64,000 nt of DNA from Gremmenia infestans. Taxonomy: Eukaryota; Ascomycota; Leotiomycetes; Helotiales; Hamatocanthoscyphaceae. The DNA is taken from contig JAFEVB010000015.1 in NCBI GenBank assembly GCA_032629725.1, forward strand, positions 2,046,001 through 2,110,000, written 5' to 3'. Numbering within the stretch: position 1 is the stretch's first letter; every line of letters starts with the position of its first letter. The notes beneath the pieces were generated by a model, which searched no databases, had not been told where the DNA came from, and saw only the letters and a program-made list of their open reading frames with translations. Both the position numbers and the translations under genes were made by a program. This document shows, in pieces, positions 22,960-33,732 of this stretch.

Positions 22960-25140
22960 TTAGACCAGAACGATGACACGAGCGTGGTTGATGAATTGGT
23001 GGTCCCTGGCGGGGACGTATGCATTCTCTTGTGCGTGGAATGATTGATTTTCTGCATTTTCCGCAAGTGCGTTGGTGAAGATCATGAGGAGCCCAACTCT
23101 CCGGTATTCTCCGGGACATCTGCGTGTTGGTCGCAACAGCAGTCCGTTCTGACCATCGAGGTTTAACACATGAATGTCTGAAGCAGCCATGTCTTCCACG
23201 CAATCGAAAAGCTGTCGTCCTATTTCTTTATCATCTTGTGGAAAATCAAAGCCCCATGGAAATCCTGTCAGGAGTGGCGGACATGCAAGCCAGAGATTAA
23301 TCATTGGCATGTCGCCGAAGGGGCTTGCGCCTATTGACAAGTTCTCGATGTTGAGAATTTGTAGCATATATTTGTTATTCTCATCAGCTGGGCCCCGATT
23401 TACTTGGAATACCTGTTGGTCACAATTTACCCATGCCCATGTGGGAGCTCGTGGTGGTGTAGTCCTCTGAAGAGCAGGTGGTAACAGACACCAGGACAAC
23501 TGCTGCTCCAAATTTCTGCCCCACATCCCCGCGTAATATTCATCCCCAGTCTGCTCTTGTATTGCCGCGGCGATTCCTGCAAGTGCAATTAATCTGTCCT
23601 TTTCGATTGTCAAATCGCGCATGGAGTATTGCTGCACGATCGTGGTCCAGTCCTTCAGATATCGTTGTTTGCTGAAACCGATGCGAGGATCAGACGAAGT
23701 AGGCGAGGATTCACCAACAAATTTGGTAAAGCACTCCCAGAACACTTCCGTTCGTGTGAAATGTAGAGTGCGTATAGAAAGCAATCGTTCTTGAAAAGTC
23801 CAGCCTCGTGACTCCAAAGGACAATCCTTCATATATTCCAAGGGATGTCTGCTAGGAAAACAATCATATCCAACGCTAGTAGTATCATCAAGCTGAATCA
23901 AGAGCTGACATACTCGGATACTCCTTCGCTCAAAGAAACACCCTACGCTGCCATCACTGGCGCTGGAGGCTGCAATATTGATCGTCCCATTACTATAGAC
24001 ATTGTTCATGGTTACTGACTCCCTGTCCCAGTCCTCCTTGTCGTCTTGTATAATGCAAAGGCAGTCAATCCAGATATAGCTGATATCGAGTGCTTTGCAC
24101 ACCTGGATAGCATCCAGGAAAGTTTTTGGGAAGTCTTCTAGCGATATCTTAGACGTGAATAGAGGTAGTGTTGACTTCATTAGTGTGCAACTTTCCTTCA
24201 TGACGAATGGATTGCCCCAGCAGTGACTCAAAGTTGCATACTCGACACTCTGGTTCTTTTCGAACTCTTGATATAAATGCAACCTTGGATGCAATCCGCG
24301 AATATCGATGAGTCGAGTGGGGATGAAGCTGGGATTTGTATTATGACAAGCAGGGTGTAGACTTCTGCATGCATCCAGCCATTTCTTTGCTAGTGGTAAG
24401 GAGTGGTTTGTGTCGGGAACCACGTCTGAAGTCTGGAAAATTGACTTCCCTGTACAGAAGGGTAAGCTTCGATTTTCATCCCTTCTCGCAAAAATACCTG
24501 GATGCGACTAATCATAAAATTCCTGCACACAGGCCAAACTCGTAGAATAGGACAAAAATTTGGGAAGTGACTTACCTGGCGCAACTTGTTTCACTAAATT
24601 CAAGTTAAATGACTCAAAAGGGTAATCTTCTTTGTTGCAACCATCAAAGACCAATCTCAAGAAATATGGGCCTGCTCGAGATGCGTCCCAGTAGAGATAA
24701 ACTGAGCCCCAAGGTAACGCTGTTTCTTCGGCTATGTTCGTCCATTCTTCAACAGATTTTGCAATTCGAGCGTGAGAGTCGGGGTCATATTGAAGTCCAT
24801 TGATGAATGCGAAACATAAACCACATCCAGCCTCAGCAGAAGCCACCAAAGCCAGCAGATCCTGGCGATATGTGATTCTCTGTTTTGAATTGTGTTCCTG
24901 ACACTTGAGCTTTTGTGCATACATAGACATAGCATCAACTACCCTTTGGCAGCATGTGCAAAGCTTAGAGATAGGTGACTCCCGGGTTGAAGTCGGGAAG
25001 TCGTCGAGCACATGGTCGAAAGAGTGATCGGCCGTGGTCGTTATCTGGTGACCTCCTGGGCTATCTATTATAGATCTGGAGTCTTCGCTGTCTGACTCGG
25101 TCTCCCATTCCGAGGAGGCTGAGCTTGAGTCCATTCCCAT
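22960..25140 (-). CDS. HET-domain (heterokaryon incompatibility) protein
   Basis: Two exons (25140-24576 and 24425-22960, intron 150 bp) join in phase to 676 residues; the long intron might hide a further small exon near 24500. HET domains are found in fungal allorecognition proteins that trigger cell death when incompatible strains fuse. The three HET blocks are present: VEYATLSHCWGNPF at about residue 250, ISYIWIDCLCIIQDDKEDW, and GTINIAASSASDGSVG. An internal DCPLESRGWTFQERLLSIR (family block) and HFTRTEVFWEC follow. The N-terminal region is Ser/Asp-rich and then carries a Cys cluster (KLCTCCQRV, EAGCGLCFAF). No NACHT or repeat domain is attached. The upstream non-ATG extension is rejected in favour of the first ATG. 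Confidence 0.85.
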
Positions 25141-26005
25141 GGGCACTATGGCAGGCTCCGGGTCATTTATTTCTCATTTATTGGGTTGCGCTTATGATTA
25201 TAGACTGTGATACCGTTGATAGTTTGGCTTGCGTATTTGCAACCTGAATATATTTGATGTCAGCGAGGTGAAGCAGTAATCGTGGAAGCACTATAAACTG
25301 CAGCTGACGAGATTTCAGGCTTCCATCGCCGGGCGTCCACACCAATCAGAAATATTGCAGCCTTGCATCGTTTTGTAGTATTATAGGAAATCAATAAAGC
25401 TTAGGGAAGAGCGTCTAAAGCTGAAAGACTCAAAGAGTACCTCAGAGGCCTTGTGAATTGTCTATCATTCCAAAAACTTGATCAAAAAATTTGATGATGA
25501 AAGGGAAAAAAGGTTTTCGAGGAACGAGAGAGAGAAGTTTTCATATAGAATGTTAGAGGTAGCTGCAAGTGACAAGTCTCTAACCCGGAGGTATTCCGGA
25601 CTGACTGAGAGGATATAAGGCTCTTATTTAAGATTCGCCGTATATTATAATATAATACCTTAAATTCTACTTAACTACATAGTTAGAAATCAGAACTTAT
25701 ACCTAGGATGTATATAGGAGATTATATTATATTTAGGCTAAATAGGATAGGTGGGGCAGGTTACATGGCAGTAAGGGGATAGCACAGAGGTTAAATACAG
25801 CCTAAAGATAGAGGATCCTTGTTGGTATCAAGAGGGTGATCACCTCATAGTGGCTGTTGAGACCTGATTCTATGTGTTGCACTTGTGATGTCTAAGAGGC
25901 TATGTAAGATTATGCTGCGCAAGTTTATGCTGCGAAGAGGTTACCTACCTCCTACCTATCCCTCTCCGCTGAGCCCAATCCCGTGTTAAATCTCACATAG
26001 TTTTT
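25141..26005. other. Promoter side of the HET gene, then A+T-rich DNA up to the MITE
   Basis: From 25640 to 25780 the sequence is rich in TATTATAATATAA words. No coding frame is credible. The last 7 bases (25999-26005, AGTTTTT) are the left target-site duplication of the element that follows. Confidence 0.5.
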
Positions 26006-26630
26006 ACGGTTATTTACTAATTCCATATTGTTTCAAATTTAAATTACTCGATCCATATTGTTTAATGCATATATTACTCGATCTATACTATTTGATTTTT
26101 TTTTACTAAAACTTGCATACCTACTACTAGTAGTAGAAGCTTATAACTTTATATATCTTCTAGGATATTAGCATACTAGCATATAGCTATAATAAATGCT
26201 TATATGCCCTATTAGGATATGTATATCACGTGAACCATATGATCTTAGCCCTAATAACTAAGTATTATTAAGACCTTTTACTTTATTACTATAACCTTAG
26301 CGTTTACACCTATAAATGCAATAATAAAACTATAGATTACTAGGCTAGATAAATAAACTATATATATAGATAGGATCACGTGATATATATGATATATATA
26401 TAATATATATGTTCTAATACTTCTAGCTTATTATTACCCTTTTTAATTTTATATCTAGGACTTTATTACTAGTAGATAATAGTATAGCATTATGCTAGCG
26501 CTATTTCTAAGTATAATAGAGCAAGCTACTAGTAGAAACTGAAAAGTGTACGGATTAAGTAATAAGAGCATTAAACAATATGGATCGAGTAATTAAAATT
26601 TAAAACAATATGGATTTAGTAAATAACCGT
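26006..26630. mobile_element. MITE-like non-autonomous DNA transposon with long terminal inverted repeats
   Basis: The element is 625 bp. Both ends begin ACGGTTATTTACTAA when read inward, and the inverted match continues for at least 80 bp and probably 110 bp with scattered transitions. It is flanked by a perfect 7-bp direct repeat, AGTTTTT (25999-26005 and 26631-26637), the expected target-site duplication. No transposase frame is inside. Each terminal repeat is built from a 30-bp tandem unit: CCATATTG recurs at 26023 and 26053, with a mutated copy at 26083, and TTACTC/TTACTA recurs at the same spacing. The interior is very A+T-rich with TATATA runs, consistent with RIP. Superfamily is uncertain; 7-8-bp duplications would suit a hAT-like element. 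Confidence 0.88.
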
Positions 26631-26637
26631 AGTTTTT

Positions 26638-27302
26638 AACCGCCACACATCTTATAACACTTACGGTCTTGAGATACAGTATTCGTATCAACGGACCAGT
26701 CAGAGACTTTTGACTACTTGGCATAGGAGTTCTTATTCTGATGCTATTAAGTGTAATGTGGTCGATTGATTATATAGTTACACAGGATTGGTCTGACGAT
26801 GTCATCCCAGCTTGGCGACCTTTTCAATTTAAAGCTAATATAAACCTTTTAGACTCCTCAACTGGGCTTCGATTCCATTGATTATGTATAATAGTCGTCT
26901 ATGGGGCTCTAGATTACAGCTTTATATCCTGACACTGTTGCTGGTTGCGGAGGGGGGTGGGTTGGATGACGTTCGGATTCAATCAAGAAACGTTAGTTAA
27001 AGATCATGTTGGTGATGGTATCATCTAAGGATTAAGAAGAAGGAATAATCGAAAAGGGAGGGAGAATCGACCTCCCACGAGACAGCTCCCAATCTATATT
27101 TTTGTTTCGCCGGTCACTTGAAGGTGTTTTATCTAGTATTGCCTTGTTCTTAATCCTCGTTATTGCACTTGTAGTTTATGAACCGTGATTGTTCAAGTCT
27201 GGCTTAAAGAGTACGCATTTGAATTCTCATGTATTTCAGTTGCTTCCAAATGATTATCCGCAGTACTTATTACGATTTTTGACCGCCTCTATATCCCAGC
27301 GT
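26638..27302. other. Non-coding spacer between the MITE and the first coiled-coil paralogue
   Basis: These 665 bp lie downstream of the minus-strand paralogue that ends at 27303. No credible gene, repeat or structured element is seen. Confidence 0.4.
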
Positions 27303-28234
27303 TTACCATTCTGCGCTGTACACCTGCGTATATTCATCCTTGTCCCAGGTTGGACATGGTCTCCGTTTCTCGGATGGCTCGGCTTCTATACCCCTTTGTC
27401 TGGGACCAGAACTGGTATCTCCGATATGGTCCTCTCCGGAGGGCTCCCCAACGCATTCCCAATCCGCTGGCTTAACATTTTCGGGAACATCTTCATACTC
27501 AGCTTCTTCATCGGAATTTTCCCGGTGTCCAAGTCGACCAGAAGTGTTCTTCGACTTCTGTCTACCCGATTCCACCATTTCTGCATTCAGAAGCTCCAGC
27601 TCCGCTAGCCAACGGACTAGTTCGGGATTAGTTACAAAGGTTTGGTCCACTTCGCCGGTAGATGGACTCCAACAGGCATCGTAAATCTTCTGCGTAAGCT
27701 CCGCATGTTGATTCAATTTCATTCTCGACCCAGTTCCCCATCCTAGTACCTCCATAGCCTTAAGCGTTTGATTACAGCTGGAGGTCTTTCGTATCACTTC
27801 TCCATATTTGCTCCACTTTTCAACATGCTTTGAAGCAGACGGGTAGAGAACTTCAAAAGATGCCTTCAGTATATTGTTATTTGCAAGATAATTGCCGTGA
27901 TAGAGAGCCATGTCAGCAGAGGCATTAACCGCATGAGCAGCAATATTTCCTTTATTGATGATATCATGATCGATACTGTGCGTGGAAGGTTTGAAATGTT
28001 TTCTCGTGTCTGTTCTAGGAAACGAAGCCGGATCGCAACCCCGATATCTAGTAGTGGTTTCGCGAGATCTTTTTCCAGCTTGAGCTGATCGATTTTGATT
28101 ATCGCCTCGGACAATCGGCCAGCAAATTTCTGTAGTCCTTCTTGAGAACCTTTTAGCCGTTGTTGGAGGTTATCGATCTCTGAGATGTCCTCTTGTGCCC
28201 TCCTCTTGAAAAGGGCTTCTTTATTGCGGTCCAT
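27303..28234 (-). pseudogene. Coiled-coil family paralogue A, frameshifted
   Basis: Two overlapping frames encode one protein of the same family as the two upstream genes. The first (28234 down to the 28000 region) starts MDRNKEALFKRRAQEDISEI, forms a coiled coil and carries the family motif KPLLDIGVAIRLRFLEQTR. The rest of the domain (INKGNIAAHAVNASADMALY, then an NHG-containing region) lies in a different frame ending at 27303. The two paralogues have about 20 residues between LEQ and GN.AAH. Joining the frames within the GAAAAC run at about 27995-28006 reproduces that spacing, so a one-base indel explains it better than an intron. The C-terminus is acidic. Either a pseudogene or an assembly error; function unknown. 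Confidence 0.6.
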
Positions 28235-28788
28235 CTTGTGCGTATTTCCAGCAGAACAGCTGGGTACTTGCTAGAGAGAGGAGTAGATGACGATTTCTAA
28301 GGCAAAACTCTCCCAAACAGTGAATGTCTCTGATGAAGTTGAACGTGAGTGTGCAGAAAGTTTTGGCGAGAAATAACAACATCAAGAACATTGCCTCAGC
28401 CGACAAATCCAAGATCTTCCGAGCTCACGCCAACTTCAGCATAGGATTCCTAGATCTCTAGAATTTTTGGACTAATGGGAGGCATTATTATCCTTTCACG
28501 AAGTCAAACTCGCAGTGATCAAGTCTTTTTAGGCAATTTGGTACATGTTACATTTGATGGTTCGATGCAACTGACAAGGCGCGTGTCACATCATTTCCCC
28601 TAAAGGTACATCGATGTTGAATCCAGTAGAGATTCCTTCCAGCCCCTCTCCGAAGAAGACAAATTCCATCCACCATCCTCTATTCCGCGATGACTATACC
28701 CCAACATTTGACTATTCTACACAGGGACATATTCCCAAAACAACCGCCAATACTTACTTCAAAGAGTCCGGAGCAATCAGAGATTCGA
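28235..28788. other. Spacer between coiled-coil paralogues A and B
   Basis: These 554 bp carry the promoter side of paralogue A and the 3' end of B. No other gene is recognised. Confidence 0.4.
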
Positions 28789-30394
28789 CTACCACCTTTC
28801 CCGTCCACCACGACGACCACGGCCTCCACGGCCTCTTCGATCCACAGCTATCCAGCCACCTCCCGGTGTCGCAGAAGAAATGGTGGTGGTAGCTCGCTTG
28901 CCATTCCTGCTGGTTTCGACGATCTCAGCGGTCACCTGCTCAAGCCGCTCCATCATAAGCTTGTTTTCTTCATTTTGAGCAAAAGCCGACTTTGGTGTAG
29001 CCGTGTTATATGCCTCCGCAAGCCTTTCGAAGATATCCCGATGTTCACGTTGCAACTCTGAAGTATCGCCGCCAGAAATGGTCACTTCAACGGTTTGTCT
29101 CGTTGCTCTAAGGTCTATCAACCTTTGGAGCATAACAGGCCAACTGTTCCAGTCTTCGTATTCCTGATAAAGTTCTTTCAGGGTGTTATCCACACTAGTA
29201 ACACCTTCAAGGTAACCCCCATAAGATAAAACTAAATTAGCCGCTCCATTCCCGCCATGAGCAGCATTATTGCCCTGCTCAATGCGTTGCAGATCAATGT
29301 CTTCAACGACATCCCCAGCAGGAGCAACCTTCGCTTTAGCTTTTTCCAAGTATCGTAGCCGAACCGCGGCTCCAACATCCAGAAGTGGTTTCATCATGTT
29401 TTTGTCCTTTTGGAGGCTCTCTGTCTTTTCTGTCTTTTCTTCGAGGGCCCCTATTTCTTTTTTAAGATTCTTGACCTCTGTTCGCAGCTCATTTTTTTGA
29501 CCAACAGTGATCTGAGTAATTAAGCTGAATTTGTCGCAATTCTTCCTCACCTCGTCGTATCTCTCTTGACTTTGGCTCGCCTCTGCTTGCAAGTTGGTCT
29601 TAATTTGGCTCAGTTCTGTGGAATGCTGAGCTTCGAGTGCCTCGTACTTGGTATCTTTCTCGCGCCGTAAAGTTTTCAGCTCCTCGTGACCTTCATCCTG
29701 AAGCTTCTTCGCCGCCACCAGGTGTTCGTCTCTCTGGATCTTTGATTCCGCATGGTGCCCATCCTTCAGAACTTTCAGCTCTTCCTGGTGTTTGTCCTTC
29801 GATCGCCTCAACTCCTCCTCATGTTCGTGCTTGAGATTCTTCAACTCCTCTTGATGTTCATCCTTCAACCTCTGTAGCTCCTCCCCATGCTGTTCATTTG
29901 ATATCGAATCCTCTTTGGGTATAGCACACGATTCCGAATTGGCAAACTCCAGGTCTTCCCTCAGCTCAGCCAAAGCTTCCTCAAGGGCTTTGCAGCGGAC
30001 ATCGAGACTCGTATACGACGGTCGTTCACGTGGAAGACATTCATTTTCCGTAGACGTGCCCGAAACCAGGATCTGGACTCCATTCGCACGGGGCGTCGCA
30101 GTCTCTTGAGAATCCGGTTGGAGTGCAGCTGTAGATGGAATTGAAGCTTGCACAACACTTTCGGCCACTGGTAAAGAGATGGGAGCGCCAAAATCTGTAG
30201 GTACCGTTAACTAGGTTCGATCGTACTGCAAGTAGTATCCAAAATATCGTGATATTCCAAACTGGATAGGAGATCAAGAGGTTTTCAAATCAAATTCGAG
30301 TAAATGGTGTGAACGGTGTTTCTCAAGTGAATTGCATACCTTCAAACACCACATCTAGCATACTCTCAAACATTGTCGAGGGTACTAGTATCAT
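28789..30394 (-). CDS. Coiled-coil protein, paralogue B of a tandem family (unknown function, RGG-type tail)
   Basis: The main exon (30194-28789) and a proposed short first exon (30394-30340) join in phase to 486 residues; the first exon is less certain because it rests on splice signals and analogy with paralogue C. Residues about 90-290 are a long charged coiled coil containing an 11-residue repeat (LKDEHQEELKN, LKHEHEEELRR, SKDKHQEELKV, LKDGHHAESKI). The family domain follows: MKPLLDVGAAVRLRYLEKAK, then EQGNNAAHGGNGAANLVLSY. The C-terminal stretch ends in RRGRGGRGRRGGRE, an RGG-like basic tail seen in RNA-binding proteins. It lies head-to-tail between paralogues A and C. I do not recognise a named family. 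Confidence 0.65.
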
Positions 30395-30983
30395 TGTCAG
30401 GATAGAGGTTGAGGAGATAAATGAGGGGTATAGCGAGCGTGAGCGAGATAGATCGGAAGCTGGGTCGACGAAGCAGCGAGATAGTCAACAAGTCTGTTTG
30501 ATCCGGCAGTATACACACGTTCAACACCGCGAGCTAGCTTCAATTGGGAGTTCAACTTCTGTAGATTCTTAACAATTTCCGTCCTCTCATTGAAAATTCG
30601 AAAAGCAAGTGGTGCTGTCTATTCACTTATGGTCAACATGAATCCGCGTCATACCTAGGCTCCAGTCAATTTCGGCTTCCAGATTATGCCTAGTAAGAGA
30701 AGATATTCACAGCCAACGGCAAGGAAGTCTATAAGTTATTCATAGCAATATTAAATTGCAAGCGATGGTGTCTATCATACAAGCTAAAAAAATATATGCT
30801 CTCAGCAATATTATAAAATCCTCTCTGATATAACTGCTTCCAGAATCTGCGTTCCATCTGTTGTGTCGCTTTCCGATAACATCTTCGTCATAGCTCTGTC
30901 ATCACCCCTTGCCTCGCCGAAAACGTTGTTCTCGCTCTCAAAGACTGGTCGTTGGAAACCCTTCTCGACTGGGATCCTTATTA
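30395..30983. other. Spacer between coiled-coil paralogues B and C
   Basis: These 589 bp hold the promoter of B and the 3' UTR of C. Nothing else is recognised. Confidence 0.4.
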
Positions 30984-32210
30984 CTAATCCTCTTCGTCTT
31001 CGCCTTCATCAGAAGACTCTCCATCTCCTTCGGAAGACTCTTCCCCCTCATCAAACGACTCTTCATACCGGCCTCCTAATCTGTTCCGATCCAGCTCCAC
31101 AATTTCCGCGGTCACCTCTTGCAGCCTAGCAAGCCAAGCCTTATGTTGTACGCTGCTATCAAATTCCACATCTGATTTCCGAGAACCATGAGCTGCGTAT
31201 ATCTTCTTCATAAGTTCACCGTGCTCTTTGCGTTCCTCTCTAGAGTCACTGCCATCATTGAGCACTTCAACAGTAGCTATGACGATATCACAATCAAGAG
31301 CTTTGCGGGTTATTTCTGGCCATGCGTCGTACTCCGGGGAGTAGATGGTGGTGAGTTGGTCCCTTAGATCGGCTAGATCAGATACAAGTCCGCATCTGAG
31401 CAACGCAAAATCAGCATCCCCATTTGCACTGTGAGCTGCTATATTGCCTCTCTGAATAGTGGCTTGGTTGAGACTTTGACGAGTGTTATTACCGAGTATC
31501 CCTGTCATCTGCTCGACATAGCGAAGTCGAATCGCAGCTCCAACATCCAATAATGGCTCTACTGCCTTCCGTTGTTCCCGCAGTTCACTTTGATGAAGAA
31601 CAGCCTGGGCTGCAAGTTTCTTCTGAAGCATTTCCTTGGCCTTGGCATGGCATTGTACCCTCAATTCCTCTTTGCTGGCTATGGCGTCGTCTCTGATATG
31701 CTCGATCTCTTTCTGGTGTTGGGCCTTTAGCTGCTCAATCTCGGTGGCGTTCTGGGCCTTGAGGTTATAGCATTCGTTCCGTAGAACAACAAGTTCGTAC
31801 CTTGCGAGCCTCAGGTCACCTTCTGCCTTCTTCAACTTCAACTCTAGCTCTCCCTCTTTGAGCTTATCCTCGGGTGACGTGCCTCCGGTCGGAAGTAGCT
31901 TCAAAGAACTGGCCGCGACACGAGCGGTTCGACCTGAACTAAGAGGCTGATTGGAATCTTTGGTGGTGAGGACATCGATAGGAGGTTTAGCATCAACATC
32001 CTTTGGAGTAGGTTTGGATTTGGTGTGGTCGACAGCTCCGGCAGGGGATATTGAGCTTAATGGATCGTCTTCTATGAGGCTTAGCGTACCGTGACCCTAG
32101 ACGTAAACCGAAAGCTTACCTGTGGTGAAGCGCAAGAGTCTCTGCGTCTGCTCTTCCAAAAGCCTGTTCGACTCCTCAAACCACGAGCGCGGTAATCGTG
32201 ACCCCGCCAT
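30984..32210 (-). CDS. Coiled-coil protein, paralogue C of a tandem family (unknown function, acidic tail)
   Basis: Two exons (32210-32120 and 32071-30984, intron 48 bp with a GCTAAG-like branch site) join in phase to 392 residues. The first exon reads MAGSRLPRSWFEESNRLLEE. A disordered Lys/Pro-rich linker is followed by a coiled coil (about residues 105-205). The family domain starts at VEPLLDVGAAIRLRYVEQM, continues TIQRGNIAAHSANGDADFAL, and ends with LARLQEVTAEIVELDRNRLG. The last 30 residues are almost all Asp, Glu, Ser and Gly. The RGNIAAH segment has the R-x5-H spacing used by HEPN RNases, but paralogues A and B have Lys or Gln in place of Arg, so this is only a thought. It is the best-preserved of the three copies. 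Confidence 0.7.
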
Positions 32211-33625
32211 CGCCAAGAGGTTATTCGCTAGTATAGATGCTCAAGGAGAACGTAGTATCGCGAAGAATAGTTTGAGCTGAACCCGGACACTGGAGGTATT
32301 TCAAGCTGTACGGAAGGAGAGACGCAAAATACTTGGTGGTTGGGTTGAATTGAAGTGAAGGTTGAGGTTTGGCGAGACGCGCTTCGCTCCACCGGATTGT
32401 CTTCAAATTTGGGAGGACATCCCAACCATTCACTCTTGAAGCTTTTCATCTTTTCAGAATGTACTATGTTCCTCTTTTTCTTAACAAGTCAGAAGACTTC
32501 TACCAACCAATTTCCCTCGAGGTCTTTCACATGCATTTCGCCTACTGAGGATATGATACCCCTTGATTTTTACTGAGAAGTTGCTCTCTTAGTCACTTAC
32601 CCCTAAGCTGTATGCATAGTAGGTTTTGTGATCAAACGACCTTCTGACTATGTATTTGAGCATGCGGGGTAGGATTGGAGAGTAATATTCTCCGCATCAC
32701 TGCCGTGTTCTGATTGGAGTTTCATTTGGTTATTGCGTCTCAATATGGGTTCCTTCTGAATCTTTTATAGAGTAGAAGTAGGTTGCAACCAGAATTTCAA
32801 AATACATCTACGATTTCATGCTTAGAGCATCAAGCGCCTAAGCCTAATACAAAAAATCAACTTGTCAAATCTCGGAAATCCTCAACTGTTCTCCATCTCC
32901 ATCAAACGATCGAACCATCTTACTGCATCATATCCAGCAATACCCCTTATAATTCCAGTCATACACTAAAAGCTCGTTCCCATCGATCTCTCTTACTGTC
33001 TATAATTAAACTTAGCATATAAAACTCATACGAAAGATAACTTACTCTAGGATGTACCATCGACGACGATGACTCTCCATGAACGTTCTAGTCGTTCTCT
33101 CATTGACCTCAATCAATATTTCGCGATCCTCCGGTTCACAAAATTTTTGAAACCATCCTCTCTCACTAGGAAACCTATCACCATATCCATCTTCCCGATT
33201 TGTCTAAGAATATCACCTAACTGTACCAAAATCATCTTTATCCCATTCTCAAAACTGTTGTCTTTTTTGGTGGAATTTAAAGCTCGGATGGTAGAGTGGC
33301 AGTCCAGGATTCTCACATAATGAGAGTTGTCACGGCCTTCAAACATCTCTGGCTGCACCTTATACAATACGAAGTACACTTTCTCTACTCACGTATGCTC
33401 TCTCTAAGTTTCGTGCAGTTTGAATGATGAATAGTAGAGATACCTAGTATTTTCTGAAATTGATACCTTTGGAAGTACAATCAAAGTCTAGGACTGTATA
33501 TATATTCCGTCCCTACGGCAGTACTTATGGGGCGAAGGCCAAATGAATCCCCTAGTGAAAAGAGAAAATCCGACCATCAGTCCTTCCAGTTCCAGCATTC
33601 CAAGTCCCATTGAGAATCCGTTCGC
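32211..33625. other. Non-coding region upstream of paralogue C and downstream of the epoxide hydrolase gene
   Basis: This 1.4-kb stretch contains only short random-looking frames. The part next to 32210 should be the promoter of paralogue C. The rest is A+T-rich and carries no recognisable gene. Confidence 0.4.
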
Positions 33626-33696
33626 CAGTAGCAGCAGTAGCAGCAGTAGCAGCAGTAGCAGCAGTAGCAGCAGTAGCAGCAGTAGCAGCAGCAGCA
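33626..33696. repeat. Compound trinucleotide microsatellite, 9-bp unit
   Basis: About seven copies of the 9-bp unit AGCAGCAGT run through this 71-bp stretch. It begins 37 bp beyond the stop codon of the minus-strand epoxide hydrolase, so it probably lies in that gene's 3' UTR, where the transcript would read CUG-type repeats. The poly-Ser, poly-Ala and poly-Leu frames across it are artefacts of the repeat. Confidence 0.9.
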
Positions 33697-33732
33697 AAAG
33701 CTCAAGTTCGGATCAGTATTGTGCATCGCCAA

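Noticed and set aside
26006..26630. Possible autonomous transposon with transposase
   Set aside because: No open frame longer than a few dozen codons inside; only a non-autonomous element can be supported.
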